Shown here: in pieces, positions 8,360 to 17,015 of the stretch
How positions within the stretch are numbered: position 1 is the stretch's first letter
Layout: the number at the start of each line of letters is the position of its first letter
Assembly: GCA_963754285.1 (NCBI GenBank)
Contig: CAVWFN010000007.1
Coordinates: forward strand, 806,001-870,000
Reading direction: 5' to 3'
DNA from: RYN-133 sp963754285
GTDB lineage: Bacteria; Actinomycetota; Actinomycetes; Mycobacteriales; Jatrophihabitantaceae
DNA: 64,000 nucleotides
Made by a program: the position numbers and the translations under genes
Notes under the pieces: generated by a model
Told to the model about the DNA's origin: nothing
Database searches by the model: none
Seen by the model: only the letters and a program-made list of their open reading frames with translations

Positions 8360-10723
8360 GTGTCTGAGCCCGAGCGGCTCGATCTGGGACGCCACTCCCG
8401 CGGCAGCACAACCGATGGTGCCGGCTCGGATGGCGATTCCACCTTCCTCGAGCGACGCCGTCGTCGGCGCGCGGCCAAGAAGCGCCGCATCGCCGCGATG
8501 TCGCGCAGGCGACGCATCGCGCGTCGCGTCGGCATCCTGTCGACGTGGGTGCTCGGACTGATCGCCGTCCTCATGGTGACGGCGGTCGTGTTGTTCTACA
8601 CGCTCAGCAACGTGCCGCGACCCGAGGACGTCGCGCTGCCGCAGGTGGCGACGATCCTGTACGCCGACGGCAGCGTCATGGGGCACATCGGCACCATCGA
8701 CCACACCGACGTCCCGATCGCGCGCGTGCCTGCACAAGTGCGTTGGGACGTGCTTGCCGCCGAGGACCGCAACTTCTACAACGAGCCCGGCATCTCCATC
8801 ACGGGCACGCTGCGCGCCGCGCTGAACGACCTCACCGGTGGTGACACCCAGGGCGGCTCGGGCATCACGCAGCAGTACGTGAAGAACGCCTACCTCAACA
8901 GCTCGCAGACGCTCACCCGCAAGCTGCGCGAGCTCGCGATCGCGGTGAAGCTCTCGCGTGAGTACTCGAAGGACCAGATCCTCGAGTTCTACCTGAACAC
9001 CGTGTACTTCGGCCGCGGCACCTACGGCATCGAGGCCGCTTCGCACGCGTACTTCCGGCGCGACGTCAGCAAGCTCGACACCGCGCAGGGCGCCGTGCTG
9101 GCCGCGCTGCTGCGCGCGCCGTCCTACTACGACCCCGCGGTCAACCCGGGCGAGGCGAAGGCCCGCTGGAAGTACGTGCTCTCCGGGATGGTCGCCACCG
9201 GCCATCTGACCCAGCATCAGGCCGACGTCATGAAGTACCCGAAGGTGGCGCCGGTTCCGAAGAACACCGGGCTCACCATCAACGGACCGAACGCCATCGT
9301 GGTGGCGCGGGTGATCGACGAGCTCGGAGCGCACGGCATCCCCGAGAGCGAGATCTATGCCAAGGGTCTGACGATCAAGACGACGATCGAGCCGAAGGCG
9401 CAGGCGGACGCGATCAGCGCGATCCACCAGACCTTCTCGGGGCTGACCAAGCAGCAGCGCAACATGAAGAACGCGCTGGTCGCCGTACGTCCGCAGGACG
9501 GCGCGGTGCTCGCGTACTACGGCGGCCCGTACGGGAAGAACTACGCACACAAGAAGGACCAGTACGACTACGCGGGCCTCGGGTCCGCCGCACCCGGCTC
9601 GTCGTTCAAGCCGTACACCCTCGCAACGGCGCTGACCCAGACGCTGGACAAGAAGTCGCACGGCACGCCGATCACGATCAGTTCGATCGTCGACGGCAGC
9701 TACTGCGTGACGATCGAGGGCACCAAGATCTGCAACGACCCCAGCGACCAGTCGCTCAGCAGCCCGCACGTCAAGGTTTCCGATGCGATGAAGTACTCGC
9801 TGAACACGACCTTCGACCAGATGGCGGCGAAGGTCGGCCCGAGCAACGTCGCCGACACCGCGCACGCCGCCGGGGTATCGAAGACGATCAACGGCGAGCC
9901 GTCGCTGGAGAACGCGAAGGGAAAGACGAGCTTCGGTATCGGCATCGGCGACTACCCGGTGCACCCGATCGACCAGGCCGTCGGTTTCGCGACCTTCGCC
10001 GACAAGGGCGTGGCGCACGCGCCGTACTTCGTCCAGTCGGCCACCGCCTCCGACGGCGAGGTGGTCTACCAGCACAAGGATTCGGCCACCCCGGCCATCG
10101 ATCCTCGGGTCGCCAACGACGTGACGATGACTCTCGAGCCGATCGCGCAGTGGTCCGACGTGCCGCTCGCGGACGGACGCCCGTCGGCGGCGAAGACCGG
10201 CACCGAAGGTATCCAGGTCGGCAAGCACGCCGGCGGAAACAGTGACGCCTGGATGGTCGGATTCACCCCGCAGGTGTCGACCGCGGTGTGGGTGGGCAGC
10301 GGGAACTCGACCTCACCGATCGTGAACTCCTACGGTGCGCCGGAGTACGGACGGGACCTGCCGGGCAAGGCGTGGCAGCTGTTCATGGACAAGTGGCTCG
10401 CCGGCAAACCCGCGCTGCCGCTCCCGGACAAGCAGCTGATCGGCGCGCCGACCCCGACGCACACCCCCTCGCCGACGACCTCGGCGCCCTCGACGAGCGC
10501 TGCACCGTCCACGCCGACGACCAGTGCCTCGACGAGCGCACCGCCGACCACGTCCGCACCGCCGACGACCAAGGCGCCGACGACCAAGCCGAAGCCCAGC
10601 CCGTCGTGCACGCCCGGGATCATCTTGCCGAACTGCCCGCCGCCGAGCTCGTCGACGCCGCCGTCGTCGTCCTCGAGCGCCGCAGCCCGCGGCGCGGGCG
10701 CGTCCACGAGCAGCGCGGCCTGA
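8360..10723 (+). CDS. Bifunctional class A penicillin-binding protein (PonA1-like)
   Basis: The 787-residue protein starts at GTG with AGGAGG at 8347-8352. A cytoplasmic Arg-rich tail is followed by one membrane anchor (about residues 55-80). A GT51 glycosyltransferase domain follows, with the catalytic Glu in AAEDRNFY near residue 135. The transpeptidase domain has SSFK near 413, SLN near 478 and KTG near 611. The last ~90 residues are Thr/Ser/Pro-rich low complexity, as in mycobacterial PonA1. It polymerises and cross-links peptidoglycan at the outer face of the membrane. Gene order with the next genes matches the ponA1-Rv0051-rpsF region. Confidence 0.94.
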   Translation: MSEPERLDLGRHSRGSTTDGAGSDGDSTFLERRRRRRAAKKRRIAAMSRRRRIARRVGILSTWVLGLIAVLMVTAVVLFYTLSNVPRPEDVALPQVATILYADGSVMGHIGTIDHTDVPIARVPAQVRWDVLAAEDRNFYNEPGISITGTLRAALNDLTGGDTQGGSGITQQYVKNAYLNSSQTLTRKLRELAIAVKLSREYSKDQILEFYLNTVYFGRGTYGIEAASHAYFRRDVSKLDTAQGAVLAALLRAPSYYDPAVNPGEAKARWKYVLSGMVATGHLTQHQADVMKYPKVAPVPKNTGLTINGPNAIVVARVIDELGAHGIPESEIYAKGLTIKTTIEPKAQADAISAIHQTFSGLTKQQRNMKNALVAVRPQDGAVLAYYGGPYGKNYAHKKDQYDYAGLGSAAPGSSFKPYTLATALTQTLDKKSHGTPITISSIVDGSYCVTIEGTKICNDPSDQSLSSPHVKVSDAMKYSLNTTFDQMAAKVGPSNVADTAHAAGVSKTINGEPSLENAKGKTSFGIGIGDYPVHPIDQAVGFATFADKGVAHAPYFVQSATASDGEVVYQHKDSATPAIDPRVANDVTMTLEPIAQWSDVPLADGRPSAAKTGTEGIQVGKHAGGNSDAWMVGFTPQVSTAVWVGSGNSTSPIVNSYGAPEYGRDLPGKAWQLFMDKWLAGKPALPLPDKQLIGAPTPTHTPSPTTSAPSTSAAPSTPTTSASTSAPPTTSAPPTTKAPTTKPKPSPSCTPGIILPNCPPPSSSTPPSSSSSAAARGAGASTSSAA

Positions 10724-10753
10724 CCCTGTAGCGCGCCGTGTCAGGATGAGCGC

Positions 10754-12250
10754 GTGACGATCCGGGAGCCGGCGCTCGAGCGCCGTGGCACCGCCACAGC
10801 CCGAACCGTCCCGAGTCAGGACGACCCGACGGCCGCGCATGCCGCCGGCATGGTCGGCGGACCGTGGGGACGTCGCGCCGGCATCCGTGCCTCGGCCTGG
10901 TGGACGCCGCTGCGGGTGCTGCTCGCCGCGACGATCGTGACGCTGCTGTTGGGGTTTGCGCAGAAGGCGCCGTGCGCGACCGGTGACTGGACGGGGTCCA
11001 AGCAGTACACGCACATGTGTTACTCGGACGTCGTCCCGCTGTGGTCGGACGAACGCCTCGACATCGGCGCCGTCCCCTATCGCGACACGGCGGTCGAGTA
11101 CCCGGTGCTGACCGGTGGGTTCATGTGGCTGACCGCCGAACTCACTCGCGGACTGCACGCCCTGGAGAACGACTGGACCGAGGTCGTGCTCTTCGGCGTC
11201 CTCACCAGCTTGCTGCTCGCGATCTGCGGTCTCGTGGTCACCGCGGCAACAGCGATGACCGGACGGGGGCGCCCGTACGACGCAGCGATATTCGCCTTGT
11301 CTCCGCTGCTGGTGTTCCACGCGTTCTCGAACTGGGACCTGCTGGCGATGGCGCTGGCCAGCGCCGCACTGTGGGCCTGGTCGAGGGATCGCCCGGTCGC
11401 CGCCGGGGTCTTCATCGGGCTGGGCACCGCGGCGAAGCTGTATCCCGTTTTCCTGCTCATCCCACTGCTCGTGCTCGCTGTTCGTACCCGCCGCTACTCG
11501 TCAGCGTTGTGGGCGACCGGGGCGACCGCCATCTCGTGGCTGACGGTGAACCTGCCGATCGCGATGGCCTACCACGACGGCTGGTGGGCCTTCTACAAGT
11601 TCAGTGCCGAGCGCCCCGCCGAACGCAGTTCGGCGTGGGCCGTGCTCAAGACGCTGTTCGACAGCGGGTCGAATCCGGCCGACTCGGTGTACTGGGTGCC
11701 GCCGGGTCCAGCGGTGGCGCTGGCCGTGATCGCGGGCGTGCTCGTCGTGGTCTGGCTCGGGCTCAGCGCGCCGCACAAGCCGCGGGTGGCGCAGCTTGCG
11801 TTCCTCGCCGTCCTTGCCTTCCTGCTCACCACGAAGGTGTGGAGTCCGCAGTACTCCTTGTGGCTGGTTCCGTTGCTCGCGCTGGCGCGGCCGCGCTGGC
11901 GATTGGCGCTGGTCTGGCAGTTCGTCGAGATCGTCGTCTGGTTCGTGACGCTGACCCTGCTGCTCGGCCTCGATCCACAGCAGTCCGCGCACGGGATCGG
12001 GTACGGCTGGCTGATGCTCGTCATCGGCATCCGGGACGGGCTGCTGCTCGCGCTGGCCGGGCTGATCGTGCGCGACATGTGGCGCCCGGAACTCGACGTC
12101 GTGCGCGCCGGGGGTGTCGACGATCCCGGCGGCGGGGTGTTCGATACCGCACACGATTACTTCGCCCGGGATTCCGGCGGCCGAGATGGGCATAACGATG
12201 GTGAACCCGACACATCGAGTAGCGGGTTACGCACCAGTAACTTAAGCTGA
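10754..12250 (+). CDS. GT87-family polyprenol-phosphomannose-type mannosyltransferase (DUF2029)
   Basis: A polytopic membrane protein of 498 residues with roughly ten hydrophobic segments and a GT87-like pattern: acidic residues early in the first external loop (YRDTAVEYPVLTGG) and TAAKLYPVFLL in the middle. GT87 enzymes add alpha-mannose from polyprenyl phosphate to envelope glycolipids such as lipomannan. The GTG start lies 30 nt after the PBP stop, so the two are probably co-transcribed, as Rv0051 is with ponA1. Acceptor and linkage cannot be read from sequence. Confidence 0.85.
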   Translation: MTIREPALERRGTATARTVPSQDDPTAAHAAGMVGGPWGRRAGIRASAWWTPLRVLLAATIVTLLLGFAQKAPCATGDWTGSKQYTHMCYSDVVPLWSDERLDIGAVPYRDTAVEYPVLTGGFMWLTAELTRGLHALENDWTEVVLFGVLTSLLLAICGLVVTAATAMTGRGRPYDAAIFALSPLLVFHAFSNWDLLAMALASAALWAWSRDRPVAAGVFIGLGTAAKLYPVFLLIPLLVLAVRTRRYSSALWATGATAISWLTVNLPIAMAYHDGWWAFYKFSAERPAERSSAWAVLKTLFDSGSNPADSVYWVPPGPAVALAVIAGVLVVVWLGLSAPHKPRVAQLAFLAVLAFLLTTKVWSPQYSLWLVPLLALARPRWRLALVWQFVEIVVWFVTLTLLLGLDPQQSAHGIGYGWLMLVIGIRDGLLLALAGLIVRDMWRPELDVVRAGGVDDPGGGVFDTAHDYFARDSGGRDGHNDGEPDTSSSGLRTSNLS

Positions 12251-12323
12251 CCAGGCTCGTTGAACATGACAGAGTGTGAATAGACTGTCAAAAATGCCCG
12301 ATTTGGGTCTTGGAGTGACACGT

Positions 12324-13565
12324 ATGCGTGCATCGTCGCCGCGCCGGACGACCACCAGGACAACCCGGTGGTTCGCACTGGTTGTGGCGCTCATCTGCTC
12401 GGCCGCTACCGCCATCCTGCTGACGGCCTCGGCGGCGCAGGCGTCAACGACGGTAGAGGTGCAGCTGACCCTGTCCGGGGTCGCGTCACCTGACAACCCG
12501 ACCGGCGGCTCGCAGGTCGGGGTGCACCCCGGCGACTCGGTCGTCCTGCACGCCTCAGCCATTCCGACCGCCGGTGCTCCGGGCGGGCTCAGCAGCTCGC
12601 TGTCCGGCCTGGTCGCCGGCGTTGCGGGCCTGCAGGTCAAGATCACGGGCGGCAACCTGCCGGGCGTGCACTACCCGTTCACCCTCGGCAAGGTCGCCAA
12701 CTGCGGCGGCGCCGCGTCGCTGCCGCTGCGGTCCCTGGCCAAGGGCACCTATTCGTTCAAGTACGTCGTCGAGAAGGTCAGCCTGCTGACCTCGATCCTG
12801 GGCGCGGTGACCGGCTGCAGCAAGAACACCGTCACCCCGACCCACGACCAGCTCGGCGCACTGACCAAGGACAACGTCAAGGTCACCGACAACGCCGTCT
12901 ACAGCGGATCGATCGTGGTCGCGGTGCACCCGCCGGCGGGCGGCGTCGGCATCCAGTTGCCGTCGCAGTCGATCAGCGCCAAGGTCGGCCCCGTCAGCAC
13001 CTCGGTGAACCTGCCCGGTGCCAGCGTCGGTGTGCCGAACCCGCTTCCGGGCATCACCTCCAACCTGCCCACCGGCCTCCCCGGTGGCGGGAGCGGTGGC
13101 GGCGGCTCGGGCGGCGGCGGTGGCCACGGAACCGGCTCCGGCGGTGGCGTCAACTACACGCCGCCGGCCGTGACGGTGCCCCAGGAAGTCATGCCGCACG
13201 CAGTCGCCCAGGGTGGCTCGGGCCAGCAGTACACCGCCCCGGGCAACCTGCCCGCCCCGACCGTCGGCGGCCACATCGTGGCGCCCGCGGACAAGGTCAC
13301 GGCTACGGCCGCAACCCCGGTCGACCCGTCCAACGTCGCCAACGCCGGTCTGTCCCGGCCGGAGAGCCTCGGCGACAACAGCGGTGGCGGCCTGTTCGGC
13401 AAGCAGTTGCCGGTCGTGCTCGCGATCGCCGCAATCCTCGCGCTCTCGCTGGTCACCGCCGGCTACGCGCGGATGGTGCTCGCTCCGCCGCAAGTAGTGC
13501 TGCCACCTGCGCTGAGCGGCGCGGCACACCGTTTTGGGAATGCTCGCCTGTCCCGGGTAACCTGA
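12324..13565 (+). CDS. Secreted, C-terminally membrane-anchored protein of unknown function
   Basis: About 413 residues from the ATG at 12324, which has GGAG 8 nt upstream; an in-frame GTG at 12276 is possible. It has a signal peptide (WFALVVALICSAATA... ending near SAAQA), an extracellular beta-rich region, a Gly/Ser-rich low-complexity stretch (about 13083-13150) and a final hydrophobic helix near residue 375-397. No LPXTG motif is present. The architecture suggests a cell-surface protein. It lies between the mannosyltransferase and rpsF. Function is not recognised. Confidence 0.75.
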   Translation: MRASSPRRTTTRTTRWFALVVALICSAATAILLTASAAQASTTVEVQLTLSGVASPDNPTGGSQVGVHPGDSVVLHASAIPTAGAPGGLSSSLSGLVAGVAGLQVKITGGNLPGVHYPFTLGKVANCGGAASLPLRSLAKGTYSFKYVVEKVSLLTSILGAVTGCSKNTVTPTHDQLGALTKDNVKVTDNAVYSGSIVVAVHPPAGGVGIQLPSQSISAKVGPVSTSVNLPGASVGVPNPLPGITSNLPTGLPGGGSGGGGSGGGGGHGTGSGGGVNYTPPAVTVPQEVMPHAVAQGGSGQQYTAPGNLPAPTVGGHIVAPADKVTATAATPVDPSNVANAGLSRPESLGDNSGGGLFGKQLPVVLAIAAILALSLVTAGYARMVLAPPQVVLPPALSGAAHRFGNARLSRVT

Positions 13566-13625
13566 TCCGGTTCGCCTGTCCGAGTCGCGGCGCCAAGCAT
13601 GCGACGAGCTTGCGAGACGAACTCA

Positions 13626-13668
13626 CCTCCTGCCACGGAGAGACCGTGGCCGATCAGTCCACAGGAGG
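13626..13668 (+). promoter_or_regulatory. rpsF leader able to mask the Shine-Dalgarno; possible S6:S18 autoregulatory element
   Basis: CCTCCTG (13626-13632) is perfectly complementary to CAGGAGG (13662-13668), the Shine-Dalgarno of rpsF. Between them lies a hairpin GCCACGG-AGAGA-CCGTGGC (13632-13650) whose 3' side runs into CCG at 13650-13652. Leaders bound by the S6:S18 complex carry a CCG in a loop beside a hairpin before rpsF; the arrangement here is compatible but not proven. Confidence 0.55.
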
Positions 13669-13674
13669 ACTTTG

Positions 13675-13989
13675 GTGACTACCGCTGCATCCACTGGCTT
13701 GCGCCACTACGAGGTCATGGTCATTCTCGACCCGAGCCTCGAGGAGCGCACCATCGCCCCGTCGCTCGATGCGTTCCTGTCCGTCGTGAAGAACGACGGC
13801 GGATCGGTCGAGAAGATCGACATCTGGGGACGTCGCCGGCTGGCCTACGAGATCGACAAGCACGCCGAGGGCATCTACGCCGTCATCGATCTGCAGGCCG
13901 TGCCCGCTTCGGTCCAGGAGCTCGACCGTCAACTCAATCTGAACGAATCGGTGCTGCGTACCAAGGTCCTGCGCCCGGACGAGCGGTGA
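13675..13989 (+). CDS. rpsF: 30S ribosomal protein bS6
   Basis: The 104-residue protein has the bS6 fold signature (RHYEVMVILDP near the start, WGRRRLAYEI in the middle, LNLNESVLRTKVLRPDE at the end). It binds S18 on the platform of the 30S subunit. The GTG at 13675 is preferred because the AGGAGG at 13663-13668 is 6 nt upstream; a TTG at 13672 would be too close. It opens the rpsF-ssb-rpsR-rplI operon and ends 6 nt before ssb. Confidence 0.97.
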   Translation: MTTAASTGLRHYEVMVILDPSLEERTIAPSLDAFLSVVKNDGGSVEKIDIWGRRRLAYEIDKHAEGIYAVIDLQAVPASVQELDRQLNLNESVLRTKVLRPDER

Positions 13990-13995
13990 GCTGAG

Positions 13996-14505
13996 ATGGC
14001 AGGCGAAACCGTCATCACCGTGGTCGGCAACCTGACCGCCGATCCCGAGCTGCGCTTCACCCCGTCCGGTGCCGCGGTCGCGTCCTTCACGATCGCGTCC
14101 ACGCCGCGCACCTTCGATCGCAACACGAACGAGTGGAAGGACGGCGAAGCGCTGTTCCTGCGCTGCTCCATCTGGCGCCAGGCCGCCGAGAACGTCGCCG
14201 AGTCACTGACCCGCGGCATGCGCGTGATCGCGTCCGGGCGGCTCAAGCAGCGCTCGTACGAGACCCGCGAGGGCGAGAAGCGCACCGTGATCGAGCTCGA
14301 TGTCGAAGAGGTCGGCCCGTCGCTGAAATACGCCTCGGCGAAGGTCAACAAGACCACCCGCGGCAGCTCGGGAGGCGGCTTCGGCGGTTCCGGTGGGGGC
14401 GGTGGCGGCAACACCAGCGCCAACGACGACCCGTGGGGCTCGGCCGCACCGACGACCGGCGGCTCCGATTCCGGCGGCGGCTTCTCCGACGAGCCTCCGT
14501 TCTAA
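13996..14505 (+). CDS. ssb: Single-stranded DNA-binding protein
   Basis: The 169-residue SSB has an N-terminal OB fold (MAGETVITVVGNLTADPELR through about residue 112), a Gly/Ser-rich linker and the conserved acidic tip DEPPF that recruits replication and repair partners. It coats single-stranded DNA at the replication fork. It lies between rpsF and rpsR, the standard actinobacterial order. Confidence 0.97.
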   Translation: MAGETVITVVGNLTADPELRFTPSGAAVASFTIASTPRTFDRNTNEWKDGEALFLRCSIWRQAAENVAESLTRGMRVIASGRLKQRSYETREGEKRTVIELDVEEVGPSLKYASAKVNKTTRGSSGGGFGGSGGGGGGNTSANDDPWGSAAPTTGGSDSGGGFSDEPPF

Positions 14506-14514
14506 GTCACCCCA

Positions 14515-14550
14515 CGAAATCGCGATCGCACAGAACGCTCCGCGATTTCG
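14515..14550 (+). terminator. Intercistronic hairpin between ssb and rpsR
   Basis: CGAAATCGCG (14515-14524) pairs perfectly with CGCGATTTCG (14541-14550) around a 16-nt loop. No T tract follows, so it is more likely an attenuator, RNA-processing site or mRNA stabiliser than a full terminator. Confidence 0.6.
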
Positions 14551-14591
14551 CAGGGACCCCGACATACCCGACCACCAGAAAGATTTGACCG

Positions 14592-14828
14592 ATGCCCAAG
14601 CCACCCATTCGCAAGCCGAAGAAGAAGGCCAACCCGCTGCTCGCGGCCAAGATCGACTACATCGACTACAAGGACACCAACCTGCTGCGCAAGTTCGTGT
14701 CCGACCGCGGCAAGATCCGCGCACGCCGCGTCACCGGCGTGACCTCGCAGCAGCAGCGCCAGCTCGCGAAGGCGATCAAGAACGCCCGTGAGATGGCCCT
14801 GCTCCCCTACACGTCGACCGCTCGCTGA
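14592..14828 (+). CDS. rpsR: 30S ribosomal protein bS18, zinc-ligand-free (C-minus) form
   Basis: The 78-residue protein is clearly S18 (YIDYKDTNLLRKFVSDRGK, KIRARRVTG, ALLPYTSTAR). It contains no cysteine. Where zinc-binding S18 proteins have CxxC near residue 14 and C-x2-H near residue 51, this one has ANPLLAAK and GVTSQQQR. It is therefore the zinc-independent form, although it occupies the housekeeping operon, where Streptomyces and Mycobacterium typically encode the zinc-binding form. It ends 11 nt before rplI. Confidence 0.97.
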   Translation: MPKPPIRKPKKKANPLLAAKIDYIDYKDTNLLRKFVSDRGKIRARRVTGVTSQQQRQLAKAIKNAREMALLPYTSTAR

Positions 14829-14839
14829 ACAGGACTGCC

Positions 14840-15286
14840 ATGAAGCTCATCCTCACCCGTGAGGTGGCCGGGCTCGGCCTGGCCGGTGACATCGTCGACG
14901 TGGCCGATGGCTACGGACGCAACTTCCTGGTCCCGCGCGGTGCCGCCATCGCCTGGACGAAGGGCGCCGAGAAGCAGATCGTGCAGATCAAGCGAGCGCG
15001 CTCGGCCCGCGAGATCCGCGATCTCGGCCACGCCCGCGAGGTCAAGAACGATCTCGAGAAGCTGTCGGTCTCGCTCGAAGCGCGTGCCGGCAAGGACGGC
15101 CGACTGTTCGGTTCGGTGACCACCGCCGACATCGCTGCCGCGGTCAAGACCGCCGGCGGCCCGTCGCTGGACAAGAAGAGCATCCAGCTGCCGGGGCACA
15201 TCAAGACGACCGGTTCGCACGTTGTCACCGTCGACCTGCACCCGGACGTGGTCGCGTCCGTACCGGTGACGGTCACCGCGGTCTGA
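14840..15286 (+). CDS. rplI: 50S ribosomal protein bL9
   Basis: The 148-residue protein opens with the L9 signature (MKLILTREVAGLGLAGD, VADGYGRNFLVPRG) and continues through the long connecting helix to the C-terminal rRNA-binding domain. It is the last gene of the rpsF operon and is followed within 20 bases by a strong terminator. Confidence 0.97.
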   Translation: MKLILTREVAGLGLAGDIVDVADGYGRNFLVPRGAAIAWTKGAEKQIVQIKRARSAREIRDLGHAREVKNDLEKLSVSLEARAGKDGRLFGSVTTADIAAAVKTAGGPSLDKKSIQLPGHIKTTGSHVVTVDLHPDVVASVPVTVTAV

Positions 15287-15304
15287 CCCGGTTCCGATCG
15301 CCGT

Positions 15305-15362
15305 CGGGCGATCTTGGTCGGACGCTTCGGCGTGTCGCACCAAGATCGCCCGATTTTCTTTT
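15305..15362 (+). terminator. Rho-independent terminator of the rpsF-ssb-rpsR-rplI operon
   Basis: A perfect 14-bp stem (CGGGCGATCTTGGT at 15305-15318; ACCAAGATCGCCCG at 15339-15352) with a 20-nt loop is followed by ATTTTCTTTT. This is the clearest intrinsic terminator in the window. Confidence 0.92.
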
Positions 15363-15629
15363 GCACACAGGCACGGCCCAGCGTTCACCGCCGTTTCGAG
15401 CGAAATTCACAGGCTCGTCCCCAGGCTGTCTACACCCACCGGCGGCGATTCCCACAGCGTTGCGCACAGCTTCATGCACAGCGGAATTTGGAGTGTTCGA
15501 ACCACCGCCAATAGCGTCGCGCACGGTCGACGCAGAGATACCCCCGCAGCCCTCGCAAAACTGTCAGAGCCTTGCGGTGCACTGCGCGTAACCGAACACA
15601 AGCGCGATCGACAGGTGGGGGGACGAGGG
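15361..15629. other. Gene-free region before dnaB with clustered CACAG words
   Basis: About 270 bases hold no convincing gene. CACAG occurs five times on the plus strand within 116 bp (15366, 15408, 15453, 15465, 15477). Two of the enclosing 9-mers, TTGCACACA and TTGCGCACA, differ at two positions from the high-GC DnaA box TTGTCCACA. An upstream in-frame extension of dnaB crosses part of this region but shows no DnaB homology. The dnaB promoter should lie here. Confidence 0.4.
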
Positions 15630-17015
15630 ATGACGCTGGCGAACGAGGCGCGTCCGGCCGGTGGTGCAGGCACCGCCGAATTCGACCGCACTCCGCCGCA
15701 GTCGATCGAGGCCGAGCAGTCGGTGCTGGGCGCGATGATGCTGAGCAAGGACGCGATCGCCGACGTCGTCGAGATCGTGCGGCCCGGCGACTTCTACCGC
15801 CCGGCGCACCAGCTCATCTACGACTCGATCCTCGACCTGTACGGGCGCGGCGAGCCGGCCGACGCGGTCACGGTCTCGGCCGAGCTCACCCGCCTCGGCC
15901 AACTGGTGCGCTCGGGCGGCGCGCCGTATCTGCACACGCTGATCTCGCTCGTCCCGACCGCAGCCAACGCGGGCTACTACGCCGAGATCGTGGCCGAGCG
16001 CGCCACCTTGCGCCGCCTGGTCGTCGCCGGCACCCGCATCGTGCAGATGGGCTACGAGACGGCCTCGGGTTCGACAGACATCACCGGCACCGTCGACGAC
16101 GTCGTCGACCGCGCGCAGGCCGAGGTCTACGAGGTGACCGAGCGGCGCACGTCCGACGACTACGTGCACATCGAAACGCTGCTGCAGCCGACGCTCGACG
16201 AGATCGACAAGATCAGCTCCACGGGCGGCATCGGCACCGGCATCCCGACGGGATTCCAGCAACTCGACGAGTACACCAACGGTCTGCACCCGGGGCAGAT
16301 GGTAACTGTGGCCGGGAGGCCTGGCTCGGGCAAATCGACCCTCGCCTTGGACATGGCCCGATCGGCGGCGGTGAAGCACGGCAAGTCGACGGTCATCTTC
16401 TCCCTCGAGATGAGCAAGATCGAGATCATGATGCGGATGTTCTCGGCCGAGGCGACGGTGTCGCTGGCCAACATGCGCTCGGGGCACATGAGCGATCAGG
16501 ACTGGACTCGGCTCGCGCGGCGTTCGAGCGAGCTGGCCGAGGCACCGCTGTTCATCGACGACAGCCCGAACCTGACGATGATGGAGATCCGCGCGAAGGC
16601 GCGCCGGCTGCGGCAACGCCACGAGCTGCAGATGGTCGTCATCGACTACCTGCAGCTGATGACCAGCGGCAAGCGGGTCGAGTCACGCCAGCAGGAGGTG
16701 AGCGAGTTCTCCCGGGCGACGAAGTTGCTCGCGAAAGAACTCGAGGTGCCTGTGGTCGTGCTGTCCCAGCTCAACCGTAGCTCCGAGCAGCGCACCGACA
16801 AGAAGCCGATGCTGTCCGACCTGCGCGAGTCGGGCTCGATCGAGCAGGACTCCGACGTGGTGCTGCTCGTGCACCGTCCCGATCTCTACGAGCCCGAGAC
16901 CGAGCGCGCCGGCGAGGCCGACCTGATCCTGGCCAAGCACCGCAACGGCCCCACCGCGACGTGCGCGGTGGCGTTCCAGGGCCGCTACAGCCGCTTCGTG
17001 GACATGCCGAGCTGA
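15630..17015 (+). CDS. dnaB: Replicative DNA helicase DnaB
   Basis: About 461 residues from the ATG at 15630, where homology begins (TPPQSIEAEQSVLGAMML). The N-terminal helicase-loader/primase-interaction domain is followed by the RecA-like motor with Walker A GRPGSGKST near residue 229, Walker B VVIDYLQLM and the arginine-finger region. It is the hexameric 5'-3' helicase of the replisome. No intein interrupts it, unlike in some mycobacteria. Its 3' end overlaps the convergent methyltransferase gene by 31 bp. Confidence 0.96.
   Translation: MTLANEARPAGGAGTAEFDRTPPQSIEAEQSVLGAMMLSKDAIADVVEIVRPGDFYRPAHQLIYDSILDLYGRGEPADAVTVSAELTRLGQLVRSGGAPYLHTLISLVPTAANAGYYAEIVAERATLRRLVVAGTRIVQMGYETASGSTDITGTVDDVVDRAQAEVYEVTERRTSDDYVHIETLLQPTLDEIDKISSTGGIGTGIPTGFQQLDEYTNGLHPGQMVTVAGRPGSGKSTLALDMARSAAVKHGKSTVIFSLEMSKIEIMMRMFSAEATVSLANMRSGHMSDQDWTRLARRSSELAEAPLFIDDSPNLTMMEIRAKARRLRQRHELQMVVIDYLQLMTSGKRVESRQQEVSEFSRATKLLAKELEVPVVVLSQLNRSSEQRTDKKPMLSDLRESGSIEQDSDVVLLVHRPDLYEPETERAGEADLILAKHRNGPTATCAVAFQGRYSRFVDMPS

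Noticed and set aside
12260..12286. TTGAAC...TAGACT as a sigma-70-type promoter before the secreted protein
   Set aside because: The spacer is only 15 bp and the -10 match is poor.
15361..15629. This gap as the chromosomal origin oriC
   Set aside because: No dnaA or dnaN flank, no AT-rich unwinding element, and the DnaA-like words are degenerate.
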